Source of the DNA: Parapedobacter deserti
GTDB taxonomy: Bacteria > Bacteroidota > Bacteroidia > Sphingobacteriales > Sphingobacteriaceae
Assembly: GCF_042646065.1 (NCBI RefSeq)
Contig: NZ_JBHRTA010000009.1
Span: 310,001-374,000 of the forward strand
Reading direction: 5' to 3'
Length of the DNA: 64,000 nucleotides
Shown here: piece by piece, positions 8,090 through 17,001 of the stretch
How positions within the stretch are numbered: position 1 is the stretch's first letter
Layout: each line of letters begins with the position of its first letter
Notes under the pieces: model-generated
Databases searched by the model: none
What the model was told of the DNA's origin: nothing
What the model saw: the letters and a program-made list of their open reading frames with translations, nothing else
Made by a program: the position numbers and the translations under genes

Positions 8090-9016
8090 TTACAGCTTTG
8101 GCCCTGCTTTCACCTTGCGTTCTTTTTTGGTCTGTTGTTTCAGTGTGTATTGCTTTTCGACGAAGGCGATGACTTCGCCTGCGATGTCCTTGTTGGTCGC
8201 TTTTTCGATGCCTTCAAGTCCGGGCGAGGAGTTGACTTCCAGCACGAGCGGCCCGCGGTCTGAAGGTATCATGTCTACCCCGCAGACGGTGAGTCCCAGT
8301 TCCTGAGCGGCGCGGATGGCAGTTTCCCGTTCCGCTTTGTTAAGTTTGATCAACTCGGCGGTGCCGCCCCGGTGGAGGTTGGATCGGAATTCGCCTTCCT
8401 TTGCAGTCCGTTTCATTGCTCCGACCACCTTGCCGTCTACTACGAAAGCTCGAATGTCTGTCCCTTTTGACTCTTTGATGTATTCCTGTATGAGAATGTT
8501 GTTGCCTAGGCCATAAAATGCTTCGATAACGGATGATGCTGCCTTTTTGGTTTCGGCCAGGACGACCCCGATACCCTGTGTGCCTTCCAGCAGTTTGATG
8601 ACCAGTGGCGGGCCACCCACCATCTTGATCAGGTCGTCGACATCATGCGTTCGCCGGGCAAAGCCAGTGATTGGCATTCCGATACCAGCTCCGGAGAGTA
8701 TCTGCATGCAGCGCAGCTTGTCCCGCGAGCGGGTAATAGCTTGGCTTGGATTGGCGGAGATAACGCCCATTACCTCGAACTGACGAACAATAGCCGACCC
8801 GTAAAAGGTCACTGAGGCCCCGATACGTGGGATGATGGCGTCAATACCCGACAAATCCTGCCCCTTGTAATGTATGCTGGGTTTGCCCTGCCGGATGCCC
8901 ACATAGCATTGGCTGTGGTCTATGACCACACATTCATGGCTGCGCCGCTGTGCGGCCTCCACCAAACGCCGTGTGGAGTATAGGTTTTTGATTGTTGATA
9001 ATACTGCAATCTTCAC
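8090..9016 (-). CDS. rimK: RimK-type ATP-grasp ligase (ribosomal protein S6 glutamate ligase)
   Basis: 308 residues, GTG start (9016-9014; KIAVLST follows). RimK/LysX-type ATP-grasp features: PRIGASVTFYG, SRDKLRCMQIL, GGPPLVIKLLEGTQGIGV (ATP-binding lid), LIQEYIKESKGTDIRAFVV, and the metal-binding end GPLVLEVNSSPGLEGIE. E. coli RimK adds glutamates to the C-terminus of ribosomal protein S6. The neighbour 32 bases upstream is a RimB-like protease, the known RimBK pairing. The Lys/Arg-rich C-terminal tail KKERKVKAGPKL is longer than the core fold needs. S6 itself is encoded at 37.6-37.9 kb and ends in Glu. Confidence 0.9.
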   Translation of the reverse strand: MKIAVLSTIKNLYSTRRLVEAAQRRSHECVVIDHSQCYVGIRQGKPSIHYKGQDLSGIDAIIPRIGASVTFYGSAIVRQFEVMGVISANPSQAITRSRDKLRCMQILSGAGIGMPITGFARRTHDVDDLIKMVGGPPLVIKLLEGTQGIGVVLAETKKAASSVIEAFYGLGNNILIQEYIKESKGTDIRAFVVDGKVVGAMKRTAKEGEFRSNLHRGGTAELIKLNKAERETAIRAAQELGLTVCGVDMIPSDRGPLVLEVNSSPGLEGIEKATNKDIAGEVIAFVEKQYTLKQQTKKERKVKAGPKL

Positions 9017-9048
9017 GTGTGCTGAATAACTTAACTGAATAGAAACAC

Positions 9049-9480
9049 CTATCTACGGGAAAGGTTTGCCCGGGAAACGTCGACGAGAAATTTTTTGCGG
9101 ATGAATGTGCGTCCCAGCAACATGGGAAACTCCATGCCTGAGCGGTCGCGCAGGGAAAGTTCAATGGAATAGGTTTCATTGAACATCGTTATGGTTGTGT
9201 TGATGACATAGCGGTTTTCTTCCTGACCGAAAGAGTTCTTGATTTTCCGTTCCCTATGGAAGGGAAGTACGAATATTTTGTCGCCTTGTCCGTAGCGTTC
9301 ATCCAGCGGGCGGAATTCTACATATTGCTTCCGCCCCTTTTTTACCAACTTGATATGGCTGCAATGCAGTACGGATGTCTTGGCGCCGGTATCGACCTTA
9401 GCCGGGATACGTTGCAGCGCTAAATCGGGCAAGGCTACGGTTTCTTTCCAGCCGATGGTCTTCAGAGCTGTCTTGGACAT
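9049..9480 (-). CDS. rimB: RimB-like retropepsin-fold protease (DUF785, 'ATP-dependent zinc protease' family)
   Basis: 143 residues. The motif AKVDTGAKTSVLH carries the D-T-G triad of retropepsin-like aspartic proteases, and FPMLLGRTFIRKKFLVD is the typical second hydrophobic/Gly turn of this family. In Pseudomonas the homologous RimB works with RimK to balance glutamate tails on S6. Here it is directly upstream of rimK on the same strand with a short gap, which supports a shared function. The 'zinc protease' name is historical; the motif seen is aspartic. The function in Bacteroidota is inferred. Confidence 0.85.
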   Translation of the reverse strand: MSKTALKTIGWKETVALPDLALQRIPAKVDTGAKTSVLHCSHIKLVKKGRKQYVEFRPLDERYGQGDKIFVLPFHRERKIKNSFGQEENRYVINTTITMFNETYSIELSLRDRSGMEFPMLLGRTFIRKKFLVDVSRANLSRR

Positions 9481-9503
9481 GGTTTATTGGATATGGCAAA
9501 CAG

Positions 9504-10682
9504 TTAATAGTATATGTACTCGCCAAAGGGGGATTTGACCGTCACCTGTCTAACAGCTGCAGGCTCAACATAGCCGATGACCTGCGCAGCGATGCCGAAC
9601 TGCCCTGAAATGCCGATAATGTCATCGGCAATTGCGGGCGGTACATACAACTCCATGCGGTGGCCCATATTGAACACCTTGTACATTTCCTGCCAATCAG
9701 TGCCAGACTCGCTCTGGATCAGTTTGAACAGCGGGGGCACGTCAAACAGGTTGTTTTTGACGACATGCAGATCGTCAATGAAGTGCAGCACTTTAGTCTG
9801 TGCGCCGCCGCTGCAATGCACCATCCCATGTATCTGCGGACGGTAGCGGTCGAGCACCTGCTTGATCACGGGGGCGTACGTGCGTGTAGGGGACAAAACG
9901 AGCTTGCCGGCGGTGACTGTGCCGTGGCCGGGAATATTGATGCTGTCGGTCAACCCCCTTGAACCTGCGAAGACCAGCTCATAGGGTACCGCGGGATCGT
10001 AGGTTTCCGGAAACTTCTCGGCAATGGATTTGTGAAACACATCATGCCTTGCGGAGGTCAAGCCATTTGAGCCCATGCCGCCATTGTACTCGCGTTCGTA
10101 ACTGGCCTGGCCGTACGATGCCAGGCCGACGACGACATCGCCCGCCTGTATCCGGTGGTTGGAAATCACGTCCTCCCGCTTCATTCGGCAGGTGACCGTG
10201 CTGTCCACGATGATTGTACGGACGAGGTCCCCTACATCCGCGGTTTCGCCACCCGTGGAATGGATGCCTATACCGAGCCCGCGTAGCTCGGCAAGGATTT
10301 CCTCTGTACCGTTGATGATTTCGGCAATGACATCCCCAGGAATGACGTTTCTGTTGCGCCCGATGGTGGAGGACAGCAGAATTTTATCTGTTGCGCCTAC
10401 ACAGAGCAGATCATCGACATTCATGATAATGGCATCTTGGGCTATACCTCGCCAGACGGACATGTCGCCGGTTTCCTTCCAGTAAGCATAAGCCAGCGAT
10501 GATTTTGTGCCAGCCCCATCAGCATGCATGATGTTGCAAGACGTGTCATCGCCGCCTAATATATCGGGCACAATCTTACAGAAAGCTTTTGGGAATAATC
10601 CTTTGTCGATGTCCTTGATGGCATTATGCACGTCTTCCTTACCAGCGGATACCCCTCGCTGGTTGTACTTCAAATCTGCCAT
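9504..10682 (-). CDS. purM: Phosphoribosylformylglycinamidine cyclo-ligase (AIR synthetase)
   Basis: Catalyses the ATP-dependent ring closure of FGAM to AIR, step five of purine synthesis. 392 residues, the longer Bacteroidota form. Motifs: RGVSAGKEDV near the N-terminus, HADGAGTKSSLAY (ATP-binding GAGTK), QDAIIMNVDDLLCVGA, STGGETADVGD, GLASYGQASYEREYNGG, and the closing MYKVFNMGHRMELYV. It lies six bases behind the OmpA-like gene and 23 bases before the rimB-like gene, all minus strand. Confidence 0.92.
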   Translation of the reverse strand: MADLKYNQRGVSAGKEDVHNAIKDIDKGLFPKAFCKIVPDILGGDDTSCNIMHADGAGTKSSLAYAYWKETGDMSVWRGIAQDAIIMNVDDLLCVGATDKILLSSTIGRNRNVIPGDVIAEIINGTEEILAELRGLGIGIHSTGGETADVGDLVRTIIVDSTVTCRMKREDVISNHRIQAGDVVVGLASYGQASYEREYNGGMGSNGLTSARHDVFHKSIAEKFPETYDPAVPYELVFAGSRGLTDSINIPGHGTVTAGKLVLSPTRTYAPVIKQVLDRYRPQIHGMVHCSGGAQTKVLHFIDDLHVVKNNLFDVPPLFKLIQSESGTDWQEMYKVFNMGHRMELYVPPAIADDIIGISGQFGIAAQVIGYVEPAAVRQVTVKSPFGEYIYY

Positions 10683-10688
10683 CTTCTA

Positions 10689-11234
10689 TTAATCAACAAG
10701 CTTTATTTCCACCCGGCGGTTGAGCGCCCGTCCTGCTTCGGTGTCGTTTGTTGCCACAGGCTTCGTTGCGCCATGTCCTCTAACCGTTAGGTTATCTCCC
10801 CGTACGCCGAAGTTGACCAGGTAAAGCTTCACAGCGTTAGCCCGGTCTATGGACAATTCCATGTTGTACTCCGCTGTACCCTCTATAGAGGCATGACCGT
10901 TGACAATGAATCTGGCGGATGGATCCTTTTGTATTTCCCGCGCTATCTGGTCGAGAATGGCATACGATTCCGTTTTCAGGACGGACGAATCAAATTCAAA
11001 CTGAATGTTCTTGAAATTGTAATTCGGCGGTTCCGCCGCTACCGGATCGCGCTGGGTAGGAGCCTCCTGGGGTTGCTGTTTTGGCGTTTCTGTAACGATC
11101 CGCTCTTCGGGCGTTTCCCGTTCGACAACCTCTGCAGCAGGCTGGAGTACGACCTGTTTTGGCTTGCAGCTCTGATAGGAGAGCGCTATTGCGCCGATAA
11201 AGGCCATTAATACACAATTGTTTACAGTTTTCAT
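10689..11234 (-). CDS. OmpA-family peptidoglycan-associated lipoprotein
   Basis: 181 residues from the ATG at 11234. The signal peptide MKTVNNCVLMAFIGAIALS is followed by a lipobox-like YQSC. A Pro/Glu/Thr-rich linker of about 50 residues precedes a C-terminal OmpA domain (IQFEFDSSVLKTESYAILD, NGHASIEGTAEYNMELS, RANAVKLYLV, NRRVEIKL). The Asp and Arg that bind diaminopimelate in the family lie in the expected stretches. It is probably an outer-membrane lipoprotein that tethers the cell wall, similar to Pal. It heads the minus-strand run purM-rimB-rimK; whether that is one operon is inferred from spacing only. Confidence 0.88.
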   Translation of the reverse strand: MKTVNNCVLMAFIGAIALSYQSCKPKQVVLQPAAEVVERETPEERIVTETPKQQPQEAPTQRDPVAAEPPNYNFKNIQFEFDSSVLKTESYAILDQIAREIQKDPSARFIVNGHASIEGTAEYNMELSIDRANAVKLYLVNFGVRGDNLTVRGHGATKPVATNDTEAGRALNRRVEIKLVD

Positions 11235-11345
11235 GCAAGATAACTTTGTTGGTGTAAACATAGGAAAATATCTGTTAATCTAACAGGAAAGGGTTAGCCA
11301 CATGTTAAATTTTTTACATATACTTGGTGCTTAATTGTTTTCTAC

Positions 11346-12476
11346 ATGCTGACGCGTATTATGATGAGCTACCCGAGAAATACAATGATGGTGCCAAGCC
11401 ATCGTTTTGCTGCCTTGTATTTATTCTTTGTCTTATTAGTATCTTCCGATGTTTTCGCGCAGACCCGCCTGAAGGTTGCAGTAGCTGGATTGAGCCACGA
11501 TCATGTGCATACCCTGCTTCACGCCTACCAGCGGCAGCGCGTCGATGTCATTGGGATAGCGGAGGCCGATGTTGAACTGGTGCGCCGCTATCAGGCGAGC
11601 TATAAGCTGCCCGATTCGTTATTTTTTGAGACGGTTGACGAGATGTTAGCGCACACCCAGCCTGACGCGGTGTTAGCGTATAACGCGATTTCTGAGCATA
11701 TCGATGTGGCAGAGGTCTGCCTGCCACTGAGGATACCGCTCATGGTGGAAAAGCCATTGGCGACAACCAATGCACAGGCGAAGCGGATTGCGCAGCTTGC
11801 TGACCAATACAATACGCCCGTTTTGACCAACTACGAAACCACTTGGTATGCGAGTAACCAAGCGTTGAAAGAACTGATGGAAGCCGGAAACATTGGCAGG
11901 TTGGCAAAAATCGCGGTAAAGGACGGGCATCAGGGACCCAAGGAGATCGGCTGCAGCGAAGCTTTTCTAAGCTGGCTGACCGATCCTGAAAAAAATGGCG
12001 GTGGGGCATTGGTTGACTTCGGCTGTTACGGGGCAAACCTGATGACGTGGTTGATGAGGGGCGAGCGGCCCGTGGCCGTAACAGCCGTCACCCGGCAGTT
12101 GAAGCCTGCTATTTATCCGTTGGTTGACGATGATGCGACCATACTATTAGAATACGAAGGGGGAGTGACCGGCATTATCCAGGCCTCATGGGACTGGCCT
12201 TACAGCATCAAAGACATTCATATATATGGAGGCGATGCTTCCCTGCACGCGGTAGACTCCCATACACTGGTCCGCTATGCAAACCCGGCGAGGCCGGCCG
12301 ATGTTCCGTTAGAAGCTGGGTATTTCAGTGATCATATCGCTTACTTAGAGGCATTGTTGGCCGGCAAGATAACCGGGCAAGACGACCTGTCTTCCCTCGC
12401 GAATAACCTGATCGTGGTAGAAATCCTCGAAGCCGCGCGAATGTCTGCGAAGCAGGGGAAACGGGTGGTACTATAG
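11346..12476 (+). CDS. Gfo/Idh/MocA family oxidoreductase, exported
   Basis: NAD(P)-dependent sugar-type dehydrogenase fold. The N-terminal Rossmann strand is LKVAVAGLSHDHVHTLL, and the conserved lysine sits in VEKPLATTNAQA. The C-terminal alpha/beta domain includes GGALVDFGCYGANLMTWLM. A clear signal peptide (ALYLFFVLLVSSDVFAQ) indicates periplasmic export, as for many Bacteroidota members. Several in-frame ATGs exist (11346, 11361, 11364, 11385, 11388); MMVPSHRF at 11385 would give the most usual signal length. The substrate is unknown. It is convergent with the next gene, 11 bases away. Confidence 0.85.
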   Translation: MLTRIMMSYPRNTMMVPSHRFAALYLFFVLLVSSDVFAQTRLKVAVAGLSHDHVHTLLHAYQRQRVDVIGIAEADVELVRRYQASYKLPDSLFFETVDEMLAHTQPDAVLAYNAISEHIDVAEVCLPLRIPLMVEKPLATTNAQAKRIAQLADQYNTPVLTNYETTWYASNQALKELMEAGNIGRLAKIAVKDGHQGPKEIGCSEAFLSWLTDPEKNGGGALVDFGCYGANLMTWLMRGERPVAVTAVTRQLKPAIYPLVDDDATILLEYEGGVTGIIQASWDWPYSIKDIHIYGGDASLHAVDSHTLVRYANPARPADVPLEAGYFSDHIAYLEALLAGKITGQDDLSSLANNLIVVEILEAARMSAKQGKRVVL

Positions 12477-12487
12477 CGGCTCTTGAA

Positions 12488-13036
12488 TTATTCAATTCGG
12501 CTTTTCAGCAATGCATCGCACCACTGTCGGTATAGTGCGGGGGTGAGCTGTTCCTCGGGGATAGCCAATTCGACAGTATGGAACGCCGTGGGTCCTTCGG
12601 CGATATAGGTGAGCAAGGTCGCCGATCCGCAGTCACCGCTGGCAGGGAACTTCGTGGATTTGATCGCATATAGAATGGTCGTCCGGCCTTCGGCCATTTT
12701 TCTATCGACGATGTCGAGCGTGGCCCCGGGGCAGGCTGCTTTCTCATACTCCCACTTTTCGGCGGGCATCCCATCGGCCTTCATCGGGTAGTAGCGCCGG
12801 TCTATGGTGGTCGTCGTAATGCTTTTCACTGGCGCACGCTCCGAATCTTTGCCTCTCACGGTATATTCCGTGCTCCGTATGCCCTTGGTATCTTTTGGTA
12901 TCTTTTTGCTTTTCCACCGGTATTCTGTCGGAAAGCTGATGACGATTTTCTCCTTACCGGGTGTGGGTTGGGCGGGGGCACAAAGTGCCCATAGTAGGCC
13001 GGCGAGAACACAGTAAGTTATTTTATTGAGCAACAT
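12488..13036 (-). CDS. Secreted protein of unknown function
   Basis: 182 residues from the ATG at 13036; the signal peptide is MLLNKITYCVLAGLLWALCAPAQ. Mature part: beta-rich with charged patches (YRWKSKKIPKDTKGIRSTEY), two cysteines (AACPGA, SGDCGSA) that could form a periplasmic disulfide, and a C-terminal helix with LYRQWCDALLKSRIE. I do not recognise a family. An upstream in-frame start at 13078 would place a hydrophilic stretch before the signal and is less likely. It sits between the convergent oxidoreductase and the GlxA-type regulator. Confidence 0.7.
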   Translation of the reverse strand: MLLNKITYCVLAGLLWALCAPAQPTPGKEKIVISFPTEYRWKSKKIPKDTKGIRSTEYTVRGKDSERAPVKSITTTTIDRRYYPMKADGMPAEKWEYEKAACPGATLDIVDRKMAEGRTTILYAIKSTKFPASGDCGSATLLTYIAEGPTAFHTVELAIPEEQLTPALYRQWCDALLKSRIE

Positions 13037-13104
13037 AGTGTTAATTTGTTTGTGTATGCCGCGGATGTTGTGAAGCAACGGTATTCTCCACGCATCGGTT
13101 TTGC

Positions 13105-14088
13105 TTAGCTGATAATCGGGTCGAACCGCATGGCAAACTTATTGCGGTATGCTTTTGGTGTCATTCCCGTGTTTTCCTTGAACAGCTGCCGGAAATTCTT
13201 CATGTCGTTATAACCGGCGCAAAGCATGATCTCAAACAAACCTTTTTCGGTGTTTTCCAATAGCTTTTTAGCTGCCTCAATTTTGGTTTTCTGTAAATAT
13301 CGAATAGGTGTCAGCCCGGTTGCTTGCTTAAAGCGGCGCACCAAGTTCCGCCGGCTCGCCGGGATGTCGGCAATGGCCTCCTCGATGCTCCTGATTTCGG
13401 GAAACTGGCTTTTGATCTTGTGCTGCACGCGCATGACCAATTCGTCAGCGTGTGCTTCAATGGGGGCAAAGTGGCCGAAGTATGCCTGGTTTTCACGGTC
13501 CATGTCAATGGAGAATTTTTTAGCTATACGGATTGCCATATCGCGTCCGCAATATTTTTGTATCAGTGCCAATTTCAGGTGGAATCCGCTCGTGGCACCA
13601 CCGCTTGTATAGATATTGGCATCATGCGTCACTACGGCATCCTGTTGAAGCCTGATTTTTGGGAAGCATGCGACCAGCTTATCGGCGGCATCCACATGCG
13701 TGGTCGCTTTCCGCCCATCAAGCAAGCCCGAGGCGGCCAAGAGGAAGGCACCGGTGCAGTTGCTCGCCAGTATGGCGCCCGCTGTGTATTGCTGGTGAAG
13801 CCAAGGAATGAAACAGCTGTTTTCTTCCAGGGTCTTGACCAAATCTACCGATCCGAAAGCCGGAACAAAAATCAAGTCGTATTGCTGGTCGCTATTGAAC
13901 GGCCGGTAAGGCAGGTGGTTGACGCCCTCGGGCAGCAGCTTGGTCGCGGTGGGCCCGACGAACGTAAGCTGGAACAGTTCCGGTTTGCCGTCATCCCGCA
14001 GTAAGCGATTTGCAGTTTCAAAAACATCCACAATTGCGGCAACGCTAAGCAACCGGTATTTGCTGGTCAGTATGATGGATAATTGCAT
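13105..14088 (-). CDS. GlxA-type transcriptional regulator (DJ-1/PfpI domain plus AraC helix-turn-helix)
   Basis: About 327 residues from the ATG at 14088 (MQLSIILTSKYRLLSVAAIV). Residues 1-170 form a DJ-1/PfpI-like domain with the nucleophile-elbow-like ILASNCTGAFLLAASGLLDG. The C-terminal 100 residues are an AraC double HTH (DIPASRRNLVRRFKQATGLT, MLCAGYNDMKNFRQLFKENT, GMTPKAYRNKF). A GTG at 14109 is also in frame, but a -7 box at 14112-14119 would place it at the transcript start. The ligand and targets are unknown. It is divergent from lepA. Confidence 0.87.
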   Translation of the reverse strand: MQLSIILTSKYRLLSVAAIVDVFETANRLLRDDGKPELFQLTFVGPTATKLLPEGVNHLPYRPFNSDQQYDLIFVPAFGSVDLVKTLEENSCFIPWLHQQYTAGAILASNCTGAFLLAASGLLDGRKATTHVDAADKLVACFPKIRLQQDAVVTHDANIYTSGGATSGFHLKLALIQKYCGRDMAIRIAKKFSIDMDRENQAYFGHFAPIEAHADELVMRVQHKIKSQFPEIRSIEEAIADIPASRRNLVRRFKQATGLTPIRYLQKTKIEAAKKLLENTEKGLFEIMLCAGYNDMKNFRQLFKENTGMTPKAYRNKFAMRFDPIIS

Positions 14089-14111
14089 GGTAGTCGCATC
14101 GTTGTTCACAA

Positions 14112-14119
14112 CAAATATA
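14112..14119 (-). promoter_or_regulatory. -7 box for the GlxA-type regulator
   Basis: TATATTTG on the minus strand fits TAnnTTTG. A TTTG lies upstream but with 21 rather than 19 bases between. This supports the ATG at 14088 as start. Confidence 0.4.
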
Positions 14120-14261
14120 TGAAGCTTTTGTTTATTAATTCAAATGATATGAAATGTCTTGAGAAATGACGGTTTAATGTCACGCAGCGCATTTCGTTTT
14201 CTTTTTGTAGGAGAATTGCGAAGCAATCATCATCGCACCGCGAAATATTCTGCCAAAAAAC

Positions 14262-14269
14262 TATCTTTG
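14262..14269 (+). promoter_or_regulatory. -7 box for lepA
   Basis: TATCTTTG fits TAnnTTTG, 19 bases before the ATG at 14289. No clear -33 TTTG. It makes the in-frame ATG at 14274 unlikely, because that would lie at about the transcript start. Confidence 0.45.
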
Positions 14270-14288
14270 CCGATTGAAGTCGATTTGT

Positions 14289-16079
14289 ATGAAGCATATC
14301 CGCAATTTTTGCATTATAGCGCACATTGATCACGGGAAAAGTACCTTGGCAGACAGGCTGTTGGAATATACCAATACGATCACAGCCCGTGAAGCCCAGG
14401 CGCAGCTGCTGGACGATATGGACCTGGAGCGCGAACGGGGCATCACGATCAAGAGCCACGCAATTCAGATGAATTACCTGAAAGATGGTCAGGAATACAC
14501 ACTTAACCTCATTGATACCCCCGGACACGTGGACTTTTCCTATGAGGTGTCGCGTTCCATTGCGGCGTGTGAGGGAGCGCTGCTTATTGTTGATGCCTCT
14601 CAAGGGATCCAGGCGCAAACGATCTCTAACTTGTATCTTGCTTTGGAGCACGACTTAGAGATTATACCGGTGTTGAATAAAATGGACCTGCCGGGAGCGA
14701 TGCCCGAAGAAGTGAAAGACCAGATCGTAGACCTTATCGGCGGCAAACGTGAAGACATCATACCGGCTTCAGGCAAAACCGGATTGGGGGTACAGGATAT
14801 TCTCGAAGCGATCGTTAACCGTATTCCGGCGCCGGTCGGCGATCCGGAGGCTCCCTTGCAGGCGCTGATTTTCGATTCGGTGTATAACTCCTTCCGAGGC
14901 ATAATGGCCTATTTCAAAGTGGAAAATGGCGAGATTCGTAAAGGCGACAAAGTTAAATTCATGGCTACTGGCCGGGAATACACTGCCGATGAAATCGGGA
15001 CGCTGCGACTCAATCAGGTTCCCAAGGAGGTGATACGTACCGGCGACGTGGGCTACATTATCTCCGGCATTAAGGAAGCCCGTGAAGTAAAAGTAGGGGA
15101 TACAATCACTCATGTGGCCAGGCCAAACAAGGTGGCCATCAAGGGCTTCGAGGAAGTGAAGCCAATGGTGTTTGCTGGTATCTATCCAGTGGATACTGAG
15201 GATTTCGAGGAACTGCGTGAAAGTATGCACCGCTTGCAACTCAACGATGCCTCGCTGGTCTTCGAGCCGGAATCTTCGGCGGCATTGGGATTCGGTTTCC
15301 GCTGTGGCTTCCTCGGAATGCTGCACATGGAAATCATTCAGGAGCGCTTGGAAAGGGAGTTTGACATGACGGTGATCACCACCGTGCCGAACGTGTCTTA
15401 CCGTGCTTTCCTCATCAAGGACCGTGAGGAGATTGTGGTACATAATCCATCGGACCTGCCCGATCCCAGCAAGCTGGATTTTGTGGAAGAGCCTTACATC
15501 AAAGCCAATATCATCACCAAGGTTGAGTTTGTAGGCCCTGTGATGTCGCTTTGTATCCAGAAGCGTGGCATGCTCATCAACCAGTCATACCTTACGGCAG
15601 ACCGCGTCGAACTGGTGTTCGAAATGCCGATGGGCGAAATCGTTTTTGACTTTTACGACAAGCTGAAGACCATATCCAAGGGCTATGCCTCGTTCGACTA
15701 CCAGCAGATCGGGTACCGGCAATCAGATCTGGTAAAGCTGGATATCCGCCTGAACGGCGAACCGGTGGACGCATTATCGTCGCTCATCCATCGCAGCAAT
15801 GCTTATGATTTTGGAAAAAAAATCTGTGAAAAACTAAAGGAATTGTTGCCGCGGCAACAGTTTGAAATCGCCATACAAGCCTCAATCGGCGCTAAGATCA
15901 TTGCCCGGGAAAATATCAGGGCATTGCGCAAAGACGTGACGGCTAAGTGTTATGGCGGGGACATTTCCCGTAAACGCAAACTGTTGGAAAAGCAGAAAAA
16001 AGGAAAGAAGCGCATGCGGCAAGTAGGAAATGTGGAAATTCCGCAATCGGCTTTCATGGCGGTGCTGAAACTGGATTAA
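14289..16079 (+). CDS. lepA: Elongation factor 4 (LepA GTPase)
   Basis: Ribosome-associated translational GTPase. About 596 residues, normal for LepA. G motifs: AHIDHGKSTL (G1), GITIKSHAI (G2 region), DTPGHVDFSYE (G3), PVLNKMDLP (G4). The LepA-specific C-terminal domain is present with AKCYGGDISRKRKLLEKQKK and ends VGNVEIPQSAFMAVLKLD. The start MKHIRNFCIIAH is chosen because the -7 box ends at 14269. folD follows 21 bases later and may be co-transcribed. Confidence 0.96.
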   Translation: MKHIRNFCIIAHIDHGKSTLADRLLEYTNTITAREAQAQLLDDMDLERERGITIKSHAIQMNYLKDGQEYTLNLIDTPGHVDFSYEVSRSIAACEGALLIVDASQGIQAQTISNLYLALEHDLEIIPVLNKMDLPGAMPEEVKDQIVDLIGGKREDIIPASGKTGLGVQDILEAIVNRIPAPVGDPEAPLQALIFDSVYNSFRGIMAYFKVENGEIRKGDKVKFMATGREYTADEIGTLRLNQVPKEVIRTGDVGYIISGIKEAREVKVGDTITHVARPNKVAIKGFEEVKPMVFAGIYPVDTEDFEELRESMHRLQLNDASLVFEPESSAALGFGFRCGFLGMLHMEIIQERLEREFDMTVITTVPNVSYRAFLIKDREEIVVHNPSDLPDPSKLDFVEEPYIKANIITKVEFVGPVMSLCIQKRGMLINQSYLTADRVELVFEMPMGEIVFDFYDKLKTISKGYASFDYQQIGYRQSDLVKLDIRLNGEPVDALSSLIHRSNAYDFGKKICEKLKELLPRQQFEIAIQASIGAKIIARENIRALRKDVTAKCYGGDISRKRKLLEKQKKGKKRMRQVGNVEIPQSAFMAVLKLD

Positions 16080-16100
16080 CAACGTAGACGTGAGAAACAA

Positions 16101-16982
16101 ATGAATTTACTGGACGGAAAACACGTATCGGCAAAAATCAGAGAGAACATTAAGCAAGAGTCCGCAACTTTTTTGGCTTCAACCGGACGGCGACCCCACC
16201 TGGTGGCTATCCTTGTTGGCAACGACGGGGCTAGCGAGACCTATGTGGCAAGCAAGATGCGTAACTGCGAATTGGTGGGTTTTGAATCTACGAACATCCA
16301 CTATGATGTTGATATTTCGGAAGAGGCGTTGCTTGCCAAAATCGATGAACTTAACGCCGACCCGACGGTAGATGGTTTAATTGTACAGTTGCCATTGCCG
16401 AAGCACATCAATCCAGAGCGTGTAACAGAAGCAATCGACCACCGGAAAGATGTGGACGGATTTCACCCCGTAAACTTAGGGCGCATGCAACGCAACCTGC
16501 CCTGCTTTATTCCGGCCACTCCCTATGGCATTATGTTGATGCTTGAGTATTACGGTATTGACACCGCGGGTATGCATGCGGTGGTTGTTGGGCGGAGTAA
16601 TATCGTCGGGAGTCCGATGAGTATTCTGCTTGCCCGAAATAGCAATCCAGGAAACTGTACAGTGACCCTTACACACAGCCGGACAAAAGACATCGAAAAC
16701 GAAGTGCGACGCGCCGACATTGTCGTAGCCGCCATCGGGAAAAAGCACTTTATTACTGCAGATATGGTAAAGGATGGCGCCATCGTAATCGATGTGGGCA
16801 TCAACCGCGAGGTGAGCGACGAAACCAAATCGGGATATCGGCTATATGGGGATGTTGACTTTGAGCAGGTCGCACCTAAAGCGTCCTGGATCACTCCGGT
16901 ACCGGGCGGAGTAGGGCTGATGACCATTGTCGGTCTGTTGAAGAATACACTCGAAGCCGCCAAACATAGTATATATAAATAA
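16101..16982 (+). CDS. folD: Methylenetetrahydrofolate dehydrogenase / methenyl-THF cyclohydrolase
   Basis: Bifunctional one-carbon enzyme interconverting 5,10-methylene-THF, 5,10-methenyl-THF and 10-formyl-THF. 293 residues. Signatures: ETYVASKMRNCELVGF with the catalytic Lys, GLIVQLPLPKHI, DHRKDVDGFHPVNLGRM, VVGRSNIVGSPMSILLAR (NADP site) and the C-terminal PVPGGVGLMTIVGLLKNT. The small His-rich lipoprotein follows after 19 bases. Confidence 0.96.
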   Translation: MNLLDGKHVSAKIRENIKQESATFLASTGRRPHLVAILVGNDGASETYVASKMRNCELVGFESTNIHYDVDISEEALLAKIDELNADPTVDGLIVQLPLPKHINPERVTEAIDHRKDVDGFHPVNLGRMQRNLPCFIPATPYGIMLMLEYYGIDTAGMHAVVVGRSNIVGSPMSILLARNSNPGNCTVTLTHSRTKDIENEVRRADIVVAAIGKKHFITADMVKDGAIVIDVGINREVSDETKSGYRLYGDVDFEQVAPKASWITPVPGGVGLMTIVGLLKNTLEAAKHSIYK

Positions 16983-17001
16983 ATTTTAAAACATCATAAT
17001 T

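Noticed and set aside
13324..14004. 226-codon plus-strand frame in the GlxA-type regulator
   Set aside because: Antisense shadow of a clear DJ-1/AraC protein.
14106..14651. 181-codon open frame on the minus strand over the lepA start
   Set aside because: It is antisense to the highly conserved LepA G domain, has no recognisable domain, and crosses the lepA promoter region.
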